From positions 260,465-324,464 of the forward strand of contig JAMLJA010000002.1 of NCBI GenBank assembly GCA_023953905.1: a DNA stretch of 64,000 nt. The letters are read 5' to 3'. How positions within the stretch are numbered: the stretch's first letter is position 1; each line of letters opens with the position of its first letter. Shown piece after piece: positions 1 through 7,484 of this stretch. Made by a program: the position numbers and the translations under genes. The DNA comes from Rhizobiaceae bacterium. GTDB taxonomy: Bacteria > Pseudomonadota > Alphaproteobacteria > Rhizobiales > Rhizobiaceae. The notes below the pieces were generated by a model. That model saw nothing but the letters and a program-made list of their open reading frames with translations. It was not told the DNA's origin and searched no databases.

Positions 1-461
1 ACGGCGATACGGTTCTCGGTGCCCTCAAGCTGTGCCTGCAGTGCCAGAAAATTCTGGTTGGCCTTGAGATCGGGATAGTTCTCGACCACAGCCAGCAATC
101 GCGACAGCGCGCTGGTTAATCCGGCCTGATTCTCCTGGAATTGCCTGAACGCATTCGGATCGCTCAGCGTTTCGGGAGACACCGTAACCTGCGTGGCCTT
201 GGCGCGGGCCTCAACGACACTTTCCAGCACATCTTTCTCGTGGGCGGCATAGCCCTTCACAGTCTCTACGAGATTGGGAATGAGATCGGCACGGCGCTGA
301 TATTGGTTGAGCACCTCGCTCCATGCCGCCTTTGCATTTTCTTCCGCGGTGGGGATGGTGTTGTATCCGCATGCGGACAGCAGCGGGGCGACAGCCAGCA
401 GCATCAGAATTGCGATACTTTTGCGAAAGTCGGGAACAGCCCGAATGAATGCGTGGTTCAT
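1..461 (-). CDS. lemA: LemA family lipoprotein (3' end outside window)
   Basis: Membrane-associated helical-bundle protein of unknown biochemical role. Read on the minus strand from ATG at 461, the product starts with a hydrophobic signal ending in a lipobox (LLSAC, Cys about residue 31). It is followed by the family core, including the stretch ENAKAAWSEVLNQYQRRADL and the segment LIPNLVETVKGY. About 153 residues are visible; the C terminus lies beyond base 1. In many bacteria lemA is followed by a TPM_phosphatase gene, which would lie to the left of the window. The assignment to LemA is secure from the motif; the function of the family is not established. Confidence 0.93.
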   Translation of the reverse strand, partial: MNHAFIRAVPDFRKSIAILMLLAVAPLLSACGYNTIPTAEENAKAAWSEVLNQYQRRADLIPNLVETVKGYAAHEKDVLESVVEARAKATQVTVSPETLSDPNAFRQFQENQAGLTSALSRLLAVVENYPDLKANQNFLALQAQLEGTENRIA

Positions 462-603
462 GGCAAACCCTCAAGACCATAGCGGAGCGTACGTTGCTGA
501 ATTGCTTTACCACAAAGCGCACGCAAGAAAATGGCGACGCATGCGTCGACCCGGGTGTGAATCGCGTGTCGAAAAGACTACTGCATGATGAGAGGGAGAG
601 CCC

Positions 604-855
604 ATGAACAGGCGCGAAGACGAGCAGCGGGCGACCGAGTCGCGCCGCATCCTGGATCAGATTTCCAGCGAAACCGACGGCGGTACTCTTTTGTCCCGCG
701 CGTCAGCAGGTTTGCGTGATCATGTCACCGCCAAGGACGCGGATGCCGATGACCATATCGATCGGCTTGGCACACGCATTGGTCGGTCTGTGGGCTTGAT
801 CCTGACGGCAGCACTTGTCATCTGGCTCGTGGTCTTCCTGATTCGCGGCGGATAG
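604..855 (+). CDS. small C-terminally anchored membrane protein, unknown
   Basis: An 83-residue hypothetical protein. A GGGAG Shine-Dalgarno-like run precedes the ATG. The first 60 residues are charged and polar (MNRREDEQRATESRR onward), and the last 20 form one transmembrane helix (VGLILTAALVIWLVVFLIRG), so it looks tail-anchored with the bulk in the cytoplasm. It ends seven bases before the pyridoxal-kinase-like gene and is probably cotranscribed with it. I do not recognise a family. Confidence 0.75.
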   Translation: MNRREDEQRATESRRILDQISSETDGGTLLSRASAGLRDHVTAKDADADDHIDRLGTRIGRSVGLILTAALVIWLVVFLIRGG

Positions 856-862
856 AACGGCA

Positions 863-1744
863 ATGAATACCGAAGCAGACGCACCACGCGCCGTCATCGT
901 CGTGTCCAGTCACGTCGTCCGTGGCTCGGTCGGCAACCGCGCCGCTGTTTTCGCTCTGGAGACGCTCGGATTTCCCGTTTGGGCCGTACCGACGCTGACC
1001 CTGGCGTGGCATCCCGGTCACGGCCCGTCCACGCGCATCGTTCCGCCGCCGGACGCATTTGCTGCCCTGATGTCAGATTTGGAGAACTCCCCATGGCTTG
1101 GGGAAGTGACGGCCGTCTTGTCGGGCTATCTGGGTGACGCCGCGCAGGTGTCGGCTGTCGCGTCACTCGTTCGGACGCTGAAGGCGAGAAACCCGAGGGC
1201 GACCTACATCTGCGATCCGGTCATTGGCGACGTCGGCGGTCTATATGTGACACAAGCCCTTGCCACTGGCATCCGCGACGAACTGTTGCCGATTGCCGAT
1301 ATCGCGACGCCCAACCGCTACGAGTTGGAATGGCTGGCTGGCGCGAAGCTGCCTGACATCCGTTCGATCATTTCCGCAGCGCTCGATACCGGCCCCAACA
1401 ACATGCTTGTCACCTCTGCACCTGCCATGATGGCCGGAAGCACAGGTAACATCCTGTTGACGCCCAATGAGGCGCTGCTTGCCGAACATCGCATTATCGA
1501 TCGCCCGCCAAACGGGCTTGGTGATCTGACGGCAGCCGTTTTCCTGGCCCGTTGCCTCGCCGGTCAAAGCGCATCGAAGGCGCTCCAGACAACAACCGCC
1601 TCGGTCTTCGAGATTCTGGCGCGCACTGCCAAGCGTGGCGCTGACGAACTCACCCTTGAAACAGACGCGGCATCTCTTTCCCATCCAATGGCGATGGTGC
1701 AGTTGAAGCATCTCCTGCATCCCAGTCGCGACCGTCGGGCCTGA
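863..1744 (+). CDS. pdxY: pyridoxal kinase (PfkB/ribokinase superfamily)
   Basis: ATP-dependent phosphorylation of pyridoxal (and related vitamers) in the B6 salvage pathway, cytosolic. The 293-aa length fits PdxY/PdxK. The sequence shows the N-terminal strand and SSHVVRGSVGNRAA substrate motif (residues about 14-27), CDPVIGD in the middle, TPNRYELEWLAG, and near the C terminus GLGDLTAAVFLA, which corresponds to the anion-hole/catalytic Asp motif GTGDLFAA of the family. One Gly-Thr-Gly position reads Gly-Leu-Gly, a mild deviation. The stop overlaps the ATG of the next gene by one base (TGATG), so the two are translationally coupled. Confidence 0.85.
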   Translation: MNTEADAPRAVIVVSSHVVRGSVGNRAAVFALETLGFPVWAVPTLTLAWHPGHGPSTRIVPPPDAFAALMSDLENSPWLGEVTAVLSGYLGDAAQVSAVASLVRTLKARNPRATYICDPVIGDVGGLYVTQALATGIRDELLPIADIATPNRYELEWLAGAKLPDIRSIISAALDTGPNNMLVTSAPAMMAGSTGNILLTPNEALLAEHRIIDRPPNGLGDLTAAVFLARCLAGQSASKALQTTTASVFEILARTAKRGADELTLETDAASLSHPMAMVQLKHLLHPSRDRRA

Positions 1745-2517
1745 TGGAGGCGCGAGAGCGCACCGTTGCAGGCGTGGACGGCTGCAAGGCAGGCTGGATC
1801 GCGGTGGTGGCATCCCTCGTCGAAACGCCACTTGAAATGCGCGTGATTGCGGCTTTCGATCAATTGGTGGCATCCCTTCCCGACGACGCCATCATCGCTG
1901 TCGACATGCCGATCGGTCTGCCTGACTCCACCGGACATGGCGGCAGGGGACCGGAGGCTCTTGTCCGACCCTTATTGAAAGAGCGCCAGTCCAGCGTCTT
2001 CTCCATCCCTTCGCGGGCGGCAATCTATGCCGAAGACGCCAGCTTCACTTCACTCGACGCCTGGTACGAAAGCCACCGGCGTGCCAGTCACGTGTCCCGC
2101 CAGACCTCGGATCCCGCACGGGCGATTTCCATCCAGGCATTTGCCATCTTTCCGAAGATCCGCGAGATCGATGCATTGTTGTGCGAGCGTCCGGACCTGC
2201 GGGCGCGCATCTACGAGTCGCATCCTGAAGTCGCCTTCTGGCAACTGAACGGAGGCAAGGCCATGAGCCTCCCGAAAAAGGTGAAGGGCAAAATCAATCC
2301 GGATGGCATGGAACAACGCAGAGACCTGCTGGCGGCGTCCGGTTTCCCGCCCGCGTTCCTCGAAGGCAATCCGCCGAAGGGCGCAGCGGCGGATGATTTC
2401 CTCGATGCCGCCGCAATGTGCCTCGTCGCCAGGCGCATTGCGCGTGGGCAAGCGATATCGTTTCCAGATCCGCCGCGTGTCGACAATCGGGGCATCCCGA
2501 TTGCGATCTGGTGCTAG
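1744..2517 (+). CDS. DUF429 family protein (predicted RNase H-fold nuclease)
   Basis: A 257-aa protein of the DUF429 family. These are predicted from fold to be RNase H-like nucleases, but a biochemical role is not established. Family features visible are the opening AGVDGCKAGWIAV, VDMPIGLPD (residues about 57-65), the SSVFSIPSRAAIY segment, YESHPEVAFWQLNG and DDFLDAAAMCLVARRI near the C terminus; the acidic residues in these motifs would be the metal ligands. It overlaps the preceding kinase by one base and so shares its mRNA. The association with a B6 kinase gives no obvious functional link. Confidence 0.85.
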   Translation: MEARERTVAGVDGCKAGWIAVVASLVETPLEMRVIAAFDQLVASLPDDAIIAVDMPIGLPDSTGHGGRGPEALVRPLLKERQSSVFSIPSRAAIYAEDASFTSLDAWYESHRRASHVSRQTSDPARAISIQAFAIFPKIREIDALLCERPDLRARIYESHPEVAFWQLNGGKAMSLPKKVKGKINPDGMEQRRDLLAASGFPPAFLEGNPPKGAAADDFLDAAAMCLVARRIARGQAISFPDPPRVDNRGIPIAIWC

Positions 2518-2737
2518 CGTTCCTCATCGGCTCTTGGAATGCGCTCTGCGGATAGTCCAAACCGATTGAACCTTGCCACCCGGACACTGCGGTGTTCTAA
2601 GGTCATCCAACGCACATTTTGCGTGAATGCTGCTCGGCAAAGGCCGGGTGCCTGATCAATTGAAAAAGTCGTTCGTTTAAGTCACAAAAACCACTGCTGC
2701 GTCGCATGCGCCTTTTGCACGGTGATCGGGATTCACG

Positions 2738-3355
2738 ATGGCCACGCTTTACGATATCAAGCCCGCGTTTCAGGCGCGATTGCGCCCTCTCACTGCCCGA
2801 CTTGCCGCTTCAGGTGTGACGGCCAACCAGGTCACCGTTGCAGCGATGCTTATGTCCGTCGCGGCCGGGGCATTGCTTGCGGTCTTTCCGGAGAAGCGTG
2901 CGCTCTTCTTCCTTTTGCCTCTGGTGCTATTTGTGCGCATGGCGCTCAATGCGATTGACGGAATGCTGGCGCGCGAATTTGGACAGGCGTCGACGCTCGG
3001 CATGTATCTCAACGAACTCGCCGATATCGTCTCCGACCTAGCTTTGATCCTGCCCTTTGCGCTCGTGGCACCCTTCGCGCCGGCGGGCGTCATCAGCTTC
3101 GCCATTGCCGCGATCCTTGTCGAATACGCAGGGGTGTTGGGTATTCCTGCCGGTATTGGTCGCAACTATGCCGGTCCGCTTGGAAAGAGCGACCGTGCGC
3201 TGATGCTCGGGGCGATTGCAGTGTTGGTCGCGATCGGCATTCACCTGCCACACTGGCTCTCATGGTTGTTTCCATTGCTCGCGCTCCTTAGCCTCATCAC
3301 CGCAATCAACCGCATAAGGGCGGGATTGGTGCCCAACGCGCAGGCCGGTCGATGA
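2738..3355 (+). CDS. ynbA: CDP-alcohol phosphotransferase, YnbA-like
   Basis: Integral membrane enzyme predicted to move a phosphoalcohol group from or to a CDP-linked lipid. The 205-aa sequence closely follows the pattern I know for E. coli YnbA: start TLYDIKPAFQARLRP, core LNAIDGMLAREFGQASTLGM, YAGPLGKSDRAL and TAINRIRAG. In the core, the general motif D-x2-D-G-x2-A-R-x8-G-x3-D-x3-D reads N-A-I-D-G and G-M-Y-L-N-E-L-A-D, so the first and third Asp are Asn; the YnbA subfamily, as I recall it, shares this. Several hydrophobic helices follow. The stop overlaps the next start (ATGA), the first coupling in a three-gene lipid operon. Confidence 0.88.
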   Translation: MATLYDIKPAFQARLRPLTARLAASGVTANQVTVAAMLMSVAAGALLAVFPEKRALFFLLPLVLFVRMALNAIDGMLAREFGQASTLGMYLNELADIVSDLALILPFALVAPFAPAGVISFAIAAILVEYAGVLGIPAGIGRNYAGPLGKSDRALMLGAIAVLVAIGIHLPHWLSWLFPLLALLSLITAINRIRAGLVPNAQAGR

Positions 3356-4008
3356 GCGACTTCAGCGCGGTCATGTTCCGTTTTCTACGGGCGGCAACTT
3401 CCACAACGCTTGCCATCGTCGCGCGCGTTGTGACGGGCGTGCGGCCGCTCTGGCTCGGCACCACGCCCTCGGAAAGACAACGCGTCTATTTCGCCAATCA
3501 CGCCAGCCACGGTGATTTCATTCTTCTCACCGCGTGCCTGCCCCCGCGGGAAAGGCTACGCACACGCGCGGTGGCTGCAGCCGATTATTGGGGCAAGACG
3601 AAGCTGCGGCGCTTCATCTCTCAGGACATGCTTTCATCGGTGCTGATCGAGCGCAGTTCCGCCGAGCGCAAGGTCGATCCTCTTGCTGTGATGCTCAAGG
3701 TGCTCGATCAGGGCGATTCCCTCATCATCTTTCCCGAAGGCACGCGAAACATGAGCGAGGAGCGGCTGCTTCCTTTCAAATCGGGTCTCTACAACCTGGC
3801 CGTGGCCAGACCGGGAATTGAACTCGTTCCGTGCTGGATCGAAAACATGTCACGGGTACTGCCCAAGGGCGAGTTTCTGCCAGTTCCGTTGCTCTGCCGT
3901 GTTGTATTCGGCGCGCCGATTGCGCCCGAAACGAATGAGGATCGGGCAGCTTTCCTCGTTCGCGCTCACGATACCCTCCTGAAGCTCGATCCGCGACCGG
4001 AGCGCTAG
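3352..4008 (+). CDS. lysophosphatidic acid acyltransferase (PlsC-type)
   Basis: Predicted to acylate lysophosphatidate or a related lysolipid at the inner membrane. The 218-aa protein has the catalytic H-x4-D motif as NHASHGD (His50, Asp55) and the substrate-binding motif FPEGTRNMSEE at about residue 125. A hydrophobic N-terminal segment (residues 8-30) would seat it in the membrane. It lies between the YnbA-like and CdsA-like genes with a 4-base overlap upstream and a 2-base gap downstream. The E. coli ynb operon also couples an acyltransferase domain (in YnbC) to the same two enzyme types, so this is probably the acyltransferase part without the hydrolase domain. Confidence 0.88.
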   Translation: MSDFSAVMFRFLRAATSTTLAIVARVVTGVRPLWLGTTPSERQRVYFANHASHGDFILLTACLPPRERLRTRAVAAADYWGKTKLRRFISQDMLSSVLIERSSAERKVDPLAVMLKVLDQGDSLIIFPEGTRNMSEERLLPFKSGLYNLAVARPGIELVPCWIENMSRVLPKGEFLPVPLLCRVVFGAPIAPETNEDRAAFLVRAHDTLLKLDPRPER

Positions 4009-4010
4009 CC

Positions 4011-4946
4011 ATGGTCCGTTTCACGCTCCCCATGATCCTTGCGCCCTATGTGGTGCTCGCCATCGCCAGCACCGTGGCGGGGATCCTTTCCTGGCGCTCT
4101 GGCGCAACGCCAAACCCGACGCTCATCAACCTCACCCAGCGGATCAACGCCTGGTGGGTGATGGTCATTCTGATGTCGATTGCCTTTGCGTTCGGAAAGA
4201 GCGGCGTGATCCTGCTCTTCGCATTCGTGTCTTTCGCGGCCCTGCGCGAATTTGTGACGCTGACCTACTCGCGTCGTAGCGACCACTGGGTGCTGCTTGG
4301 GATATTCGGCATCATCCTGCCGTTCCAGTACTGGCTTGTCTGGACCGAATGGTATGGCCTCTTCACCATTTTCATTCCGGTCTACTGTTTCCTGATCATG
4401 CCGGCCCTGACGGCGTTGCGCGGCGACACCGAACGCTTCCTGGAGCGCATTGCGCACCAGCAATGGGCGATCATGATTGCCGTTTATTGCATAAGCCACG
4501 TGCCGTTCCTGCTCTTCCTCGACATTCCCGGCTTCCAGGGACAGCAGATCTTTCTGATCATATTTCTGATCGTGACCGTTCAGGGAAGCGACGTGCTGCA
4601 ATATGTGTTTGGAAAGCTGTTCGGAAAACACCGGGTCTCTCCGAACGTATCTCCCTCCAAGACATGGGAGGGATTGAGCGGCGGACTTGCGAGCGCAAGC
4701 CTTCTCGGTGCGGCACTATCCTTCATGACGCCCTTTTCGCCTCTTCAGGCTGGCGCCATCGCCTTCATGATCTGCACCCTCGGTTTTCTCGGCGGATTGG
4801 TCGCTTCGGCCATCAAGCGTGACCAGGGCGTGAAGGACTGGGGGCAACTGATCGAGGGACATGGCGGCATGCTGGACCGGGCCGACAGCCTCGTATTCGC
4901 AGCTCCCATCTTCTTCCACATCGTCCGCTTTTACTGGACCGTCTAG
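4011..4946 (+). CDS. phosphatidate cytidylyltransferase, CdsA/YnbB-like
   Basis: Integral membrane protein predicted to make a CDP-diacylglycerol from CTP and phosphatidate. The 311-aa length, many hydrophobic helices, and the C-terminal CdsA signature are visible: SPSKTWEGLSGG (residues about 215-226), followed by KRDQGVKDWGQLIEGHGGMLDRADS with its Asp residues. It closes the three-gene operon with the YnbA-like transferase and the acyltransferase. Since the main cdsA of Hyphomicrobiales sits elsewhere, with uppS and dxr, this copy is more likely a paralogue serving the accessory lipid route. The specific product is inferred, not shown. Confidence 0.87.
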   Translation: MVRFTLPMILAPYVVLAIASTVAGILSWRSGATPNPTLINLTQRINAWWVMVILMSIAFAFGKSGVILLFAFVSFAALREFVTLTYSRRSDHWVLLGIFGIILPFQYWLVWTEWYGLFTIFIPVYCFLIMPALTALRGDTERFLERIAHQQWAIMIAVYCISHVPFLLFLDIPGFQGQQIFLIIFLIVTVQGSDVLQYVFGKLFGKHRVSPNVSPSKTWEGLSGGLASASLLGAALSFMTPFSPLQAGAIAFMICTLGFLGGLVASAIKRDQGVKDWGQLIEGHGGMLDRADSLVFAAPIFFHIVRFYWTV

Positions 4947-4954
4947 AAACGGCA

Positions 4955-5033
4955 GGCGGCACGGAATCGGGGGGAGATTCCGTGCCGCCATGCAGGAACG
5001 TTCCGAGCCGGACCTCGGCTCAAGGATCGTTCC
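4955..5033. terminator. stacked hairpins between convergent genes
   Basis: The 103-bp gap between the convergent cdsA-like and L,D-transpeptidase genes holds a perfect 14-bp stem (4955-4968 with 4976-4989, 7-base G-rich loop). It is followed by a second hairpin, outer arms GGAACG 4995-5000 with CGTTCC 5028-5033 and inner arms GAGCCG 5005-5010 with CGGCTC 5016-5021. Neither is followed by a clear T-run. A bidirectional transcription barrier is the simplest role, but without T-runs this is an inference. Confidence 0.5.
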
Positions 5034-5049
5034 ACCCCGCCCGGGGCTG

Positions 5050-5496
5050 CTACTGAACGATCAGTATCCTTGTGTTGCCGGCGCCATAGGTCTGGACCAG
5101 TTTGTAGAAATCGGAAGCGTTATCCGGATGTAGCCGCACGCACCCATGTGAAGCAGGCGTACCCAGCCGCTTGACAGCGTCAGTGGCGTGGACCGCGTAT
5201 CCTCCATTGAAGAATACCGAATGCGGCATCGGCGCGTTGTCGTATTTGCGCGAGCGCCACATCGTGTGCATCCGCGTTGGCTTGTAGGAACCGGTCGGGG
5301 TGCGATAGCCCTTCCGCCCGGTCGAAACCTTCCATTCAAACGCTTTCTGCCCGTCCACAATGACCTCCATGCGTTGAGTGGATAGTGACACGCGCGCAAC
5401 CAGTTGGTTGGCGGCATGCGCGGAATTCGCGCCTGCAAAGAGCAATATGCCCGTCAGCGTGGCTGCCGCGACATTGATCAGTTTGGTGGTTCTCAT
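5050..5496 (-). CDS. L,D-transpeptidase (YkuD domain), secreted
   Basis: Periplasmic peptidoglycan cross-linking or lipoprotein-anchoring enzyme of the ErfK/YbiS/YkuD group. The 148-aa protein has a signal peptide ending in NSAHA-A at about residue 29. A short YkuD domain carries the catalytic motif as HATDAVKRLGTPASHGCVRL, with His and Cys in the usual SHGCVRL arrangement near residue 118. This is a minimal single-domain form, with no LysM or extra binding domain. The gene runs towards the lipid operon. The substrate cannot be told from sequence. Confidence 0.92.
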   Translation of the reverse strand: MRTTKLINVAAATLTGILLFAGANSAHAANQLVARVSLSTQRMEVIVDGQKAFEWKVSTGRKGYRTPTGSYKPTRMHTMWRSRKYDNAPMPHSVFFNGGYAVHATDAVKRLGTPASHGCVRLHPDNASDFYKLVQTYGAGNTRILIVQ

Positions 5497-5790
5497 CGTT
5501 CGACCCTCTCTGTCTGCCGATTGGTTCGGCTGTGTTCGTTAAGGAGGGTTATCGGCTCGCTTTGTTTCGAATTGATTTCGCTTGATGCGCAAACATGTTT
5601 CGAAACGGTTGCAAAGCCACAAATTCGGTCAAGACCGGAGATAGTCCCCACCCATCTGGGAAGTGGTAGCGTCGCCGGCTCCAATCGGCTCGACGCGGAA
5701 GGAAACTGCGCTGCAACAGAATTCAAGCCGCACGCCATCAACCAGAAACACATCTTCCCCATCATCAACAGCAACATGGAAGACCGTTGG

Positions 5791-5955
5791 ATGAACAAGC
5801 TGGCGCATGCCGCAACAAAAGTGTCTGGATGGGCAGCGCGTGTGCTGGCCGCCGCCGCAATGCTTGCCGCGATCGGCGTATTCGGCGACGCATCCATTGC
5901 CAGATCAGGTGCACCTTCACTCTTCGCCGCCCATCAAGGCGTGGTGAATGCCTGA
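5791..5955 (+). CDS. small secreted or membrane protein, unknown
   Basis: A 54-residue reading frame starting at ATG 5791, with GGAAGA (5778-5783) seven bases upstream as ribosome binding site. The product begins MNKLAHAATKVSGW and has one hydrophobic stretch (ARVLAAAAMLAAIGVFG) typical of a signal peptide or a single membrane helix, followed by a short polar tail (SLFAAHQGVVNA). A longer frame opens upstream at 5404 but lacks a ribosome binding site and protein-like composition. The gene ends 23 bp before the stop of the convergent regulator gene. It may be real but is unrecognised. Confidence 0.4.
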   Translation: MNKLAHAATKVSGWAARVLAAAAMLAAIGVFGDASIARSGAPSLFAAHQGVVNA

Positions 5956-5978
5956 TGCAGGCTTCCGCCAAGCATATC

Positions 5979-6650
5979 CTAAATGACTGGCGGGTCGAAA
6001 CGATAGCCGGAGCCGCGTATGGTGGCGATCGAACTGGTGTCGAGCTTGCGCCGCAGACGCACAATGCGGGAATCTATCGATCTGTCGAAGGCATCCGCGT
6101 TTTCCGCAGGCGCGGCCGCCACAATGTCATCTCGGGTCAGCACCTTGCCCGGATTGGCAAGAAAAAGTCTGACAAGCGCCACCTGTCCGGCAGAGAGCTG
6201 CTCTTCGGCGCCCGACTGATGCATGACCAGCGCCGATCTGAGATCCACGGTGGCTCGCTCCAGCACCAGGAGGTCGCTTTTGCCCTTGCTGCGGCGCGCG
6301 GCGAGGCCGACGATGCGTGCCGCCAGCTCACGGGTCGTTGCGGCAGCATCCACCACATCGGCGGCTCCGAGCTCCAGAGCCAGCACCCTTTCCACCAGAG
6401 CCGTCGCGCGCCAGACCAATACGAACAGCGGACCGTCGAGACGAGCGTGCGTTCGCAACAGGTCGAACGCGACAGACATGGAGATCCCGTCCCCCAAAAC
6501 GGCGACGTCGATACCGCCCGCCGAAAGCGTCGATTCGGCCGCCCACATTTCGTCGACAACGCACACCTGATGGCCGCGCCTGACGAGATGATCCTCAAGA
6601 ACGTCCCCGCCCCCGAGGCAGATCAGCGCGACCCTTGGCCTGACCGCCAT
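5979..6650 (-). CDS. OmpR-type response regulator with degenerate receiver
   Basis: A 223-aa DNA-binding regulator with an N-terminal receiver-like domain (residues 1-115) and a C-terminal winged helix (about 125-222, ending RIVRLRRKLDTSS and IRGSGYRF). The receiver lacks the phosphorylation apparatus. The acidic pair after strand 1 is replaced (ALICLGGGDV), the position aligning with the phosphoacceptor Asp is Gly53 (VAVLGDGI; Asp54 is adjacent), and the usual D-D-Y-x2-K-P reads A-D-V-V-D-A-A, so the conserved Lys is absent. It is therefore likely to work without phosphorylation. It is divergent from a canonical OmpR-type regulator and its hybrid kinase, suggesting joint control. Confidence 0.88.
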   Translation of the reverse strand: MAVRPRVALICLGGGDVLEDHLVRRGHQVCVVDEMWAAESTLSAGGIDVAVLGDGISMSVAFDLLRTHARLDGPLFVLVWRATALVERVLALELGAADVVDAAATTRELAARIVGLAARRSKGKSDLLVLERATVDLRSALVMHQSGAEEQLSAGQVALVRLFLANPGKVLTRDDIVAAAPAENADAFDRSIDSRIVRLRRKLDTSSIATIRGSGYRFDPPVI

Positions 6651-6681
6651 TCGTCCACTCTATTTAGGTGATACTGGTATT

Positions 6682-7467
6682 ATGTTTATACCCAATCTAG
6701 TCTCGACGGAAAGCGGAGGACTGACCCAACTGCGCGCAAGAATTGTCGTTGTCGAGGACGAGCCGGATTTGCGGGACGCCGTGGCCGAGTATCTCGGTGC
6801 GAACGGCTATGACGTGCTGACTGCGGAGAACGCGGCAGCTATGCGGGAATTGGCGACGACAGAGGCGTTCGATCTCGCCATACTTGATATCGCTATGCCC
6901 GGAGAGGATGGGCTTTCGCTGGGACGCTGGCTCCGCTCCCAATGGCCCGCAGGCATCATCTACGCCTCTGCGGCGGGAACGTCGATTGACAGGATCGTCG
7001 GCCTGGAACTCGGCGCGGACGACTATCTGGTCAAACCTTACGAACTGCGCGAGTTGCTCGCTCGCGTGCGAAGCGTATTGAGACGCTTGCCACCACAGGA
7101 GAGCCAGCGTCCAAACCTTCGCGCCGACGTCCCTTCCGCGCGTCGATTGATTGTCTTTGGCCCGTTTACCGTGGACCTCGACGGTCGCGCAGTGACCGGC
7201 GGGGATGGAACGCTCCTGGATATGTCCAAGAGCGAGTTCGATGTGCTCGAAGTGTTCCTCGCCCGCCCCAACCGTTTGCTGACGCGGACAGCGATTTCTG
7301 AAGCAATCGGCCTCTCAGAAGACCCTGAATCCTCAAGGGCGGTGGATATCCGGGTCATGCGCCTGCGCAAGAAGATTGAGACCGATCCCGGCAACCCGCG
7401 GTTTCTGAGAACGGTGCGGGGCGAAGGCTACATCTTCTCACTTCAGGCCAGCGCTGCGGGCGAATAG
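6682..7467 (+). CDS. OmpR-type response regulator (canonical)
   Basis: A 261-aa two-component regulator: receiver domain (residues about 19-135) with acidic pair VVEDEPD, phosphoacceptor Asp69 in DLAILDIAMPGEDG and GADDYLVKPYE with its Lys, then a winged helix (about 155-255) ending LRTVRGEGYIFS. The first ~15 residues are not part of the receiver. The ATG at 6682 has only a weak AGGTGA upstream, and a strong GGAGGA (6715-6720) lies inside the frame, nine bases before an in-frame CTG (6730), so the true start may be later. The hybrid kinase starts 17 bases downstream and is its likely partner. Confidence 0.92.
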   Translation: MFIPNLVSTESGGLTQLRARIVVVEDEPDLRDAVAEYLGANGYDVLTAENAAAMRELATTEAFDLAILDIAMPGEDGLSLGRWLRSQWPAGIIYASAAGTSIDRIVGLELGADDYLVKPYELRELLARVRSVLRRLPPQESQRPNLRADVPSARRLIVFGPFTVDLDGRAVTGGDGTLLDMSKSEFDVLEVFLARPNRLLTRTAISEAIGLSEDPESSRAVDIRVMRLRKKIETDPGNPRFLRTVRGEGYIFSLQASAAGE

Positions 7468-7484
7468 CTGGAGACGTGTCGATA

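Noticed and set aside
5404..5790. Upstream extension of the 54-aa frame
   Set aside because: No ribosome binding site at 5404, crosses the transpeptidase start region, and the peptide is Arg/Cys-rich without pattern; only the part from 5791 is kept.
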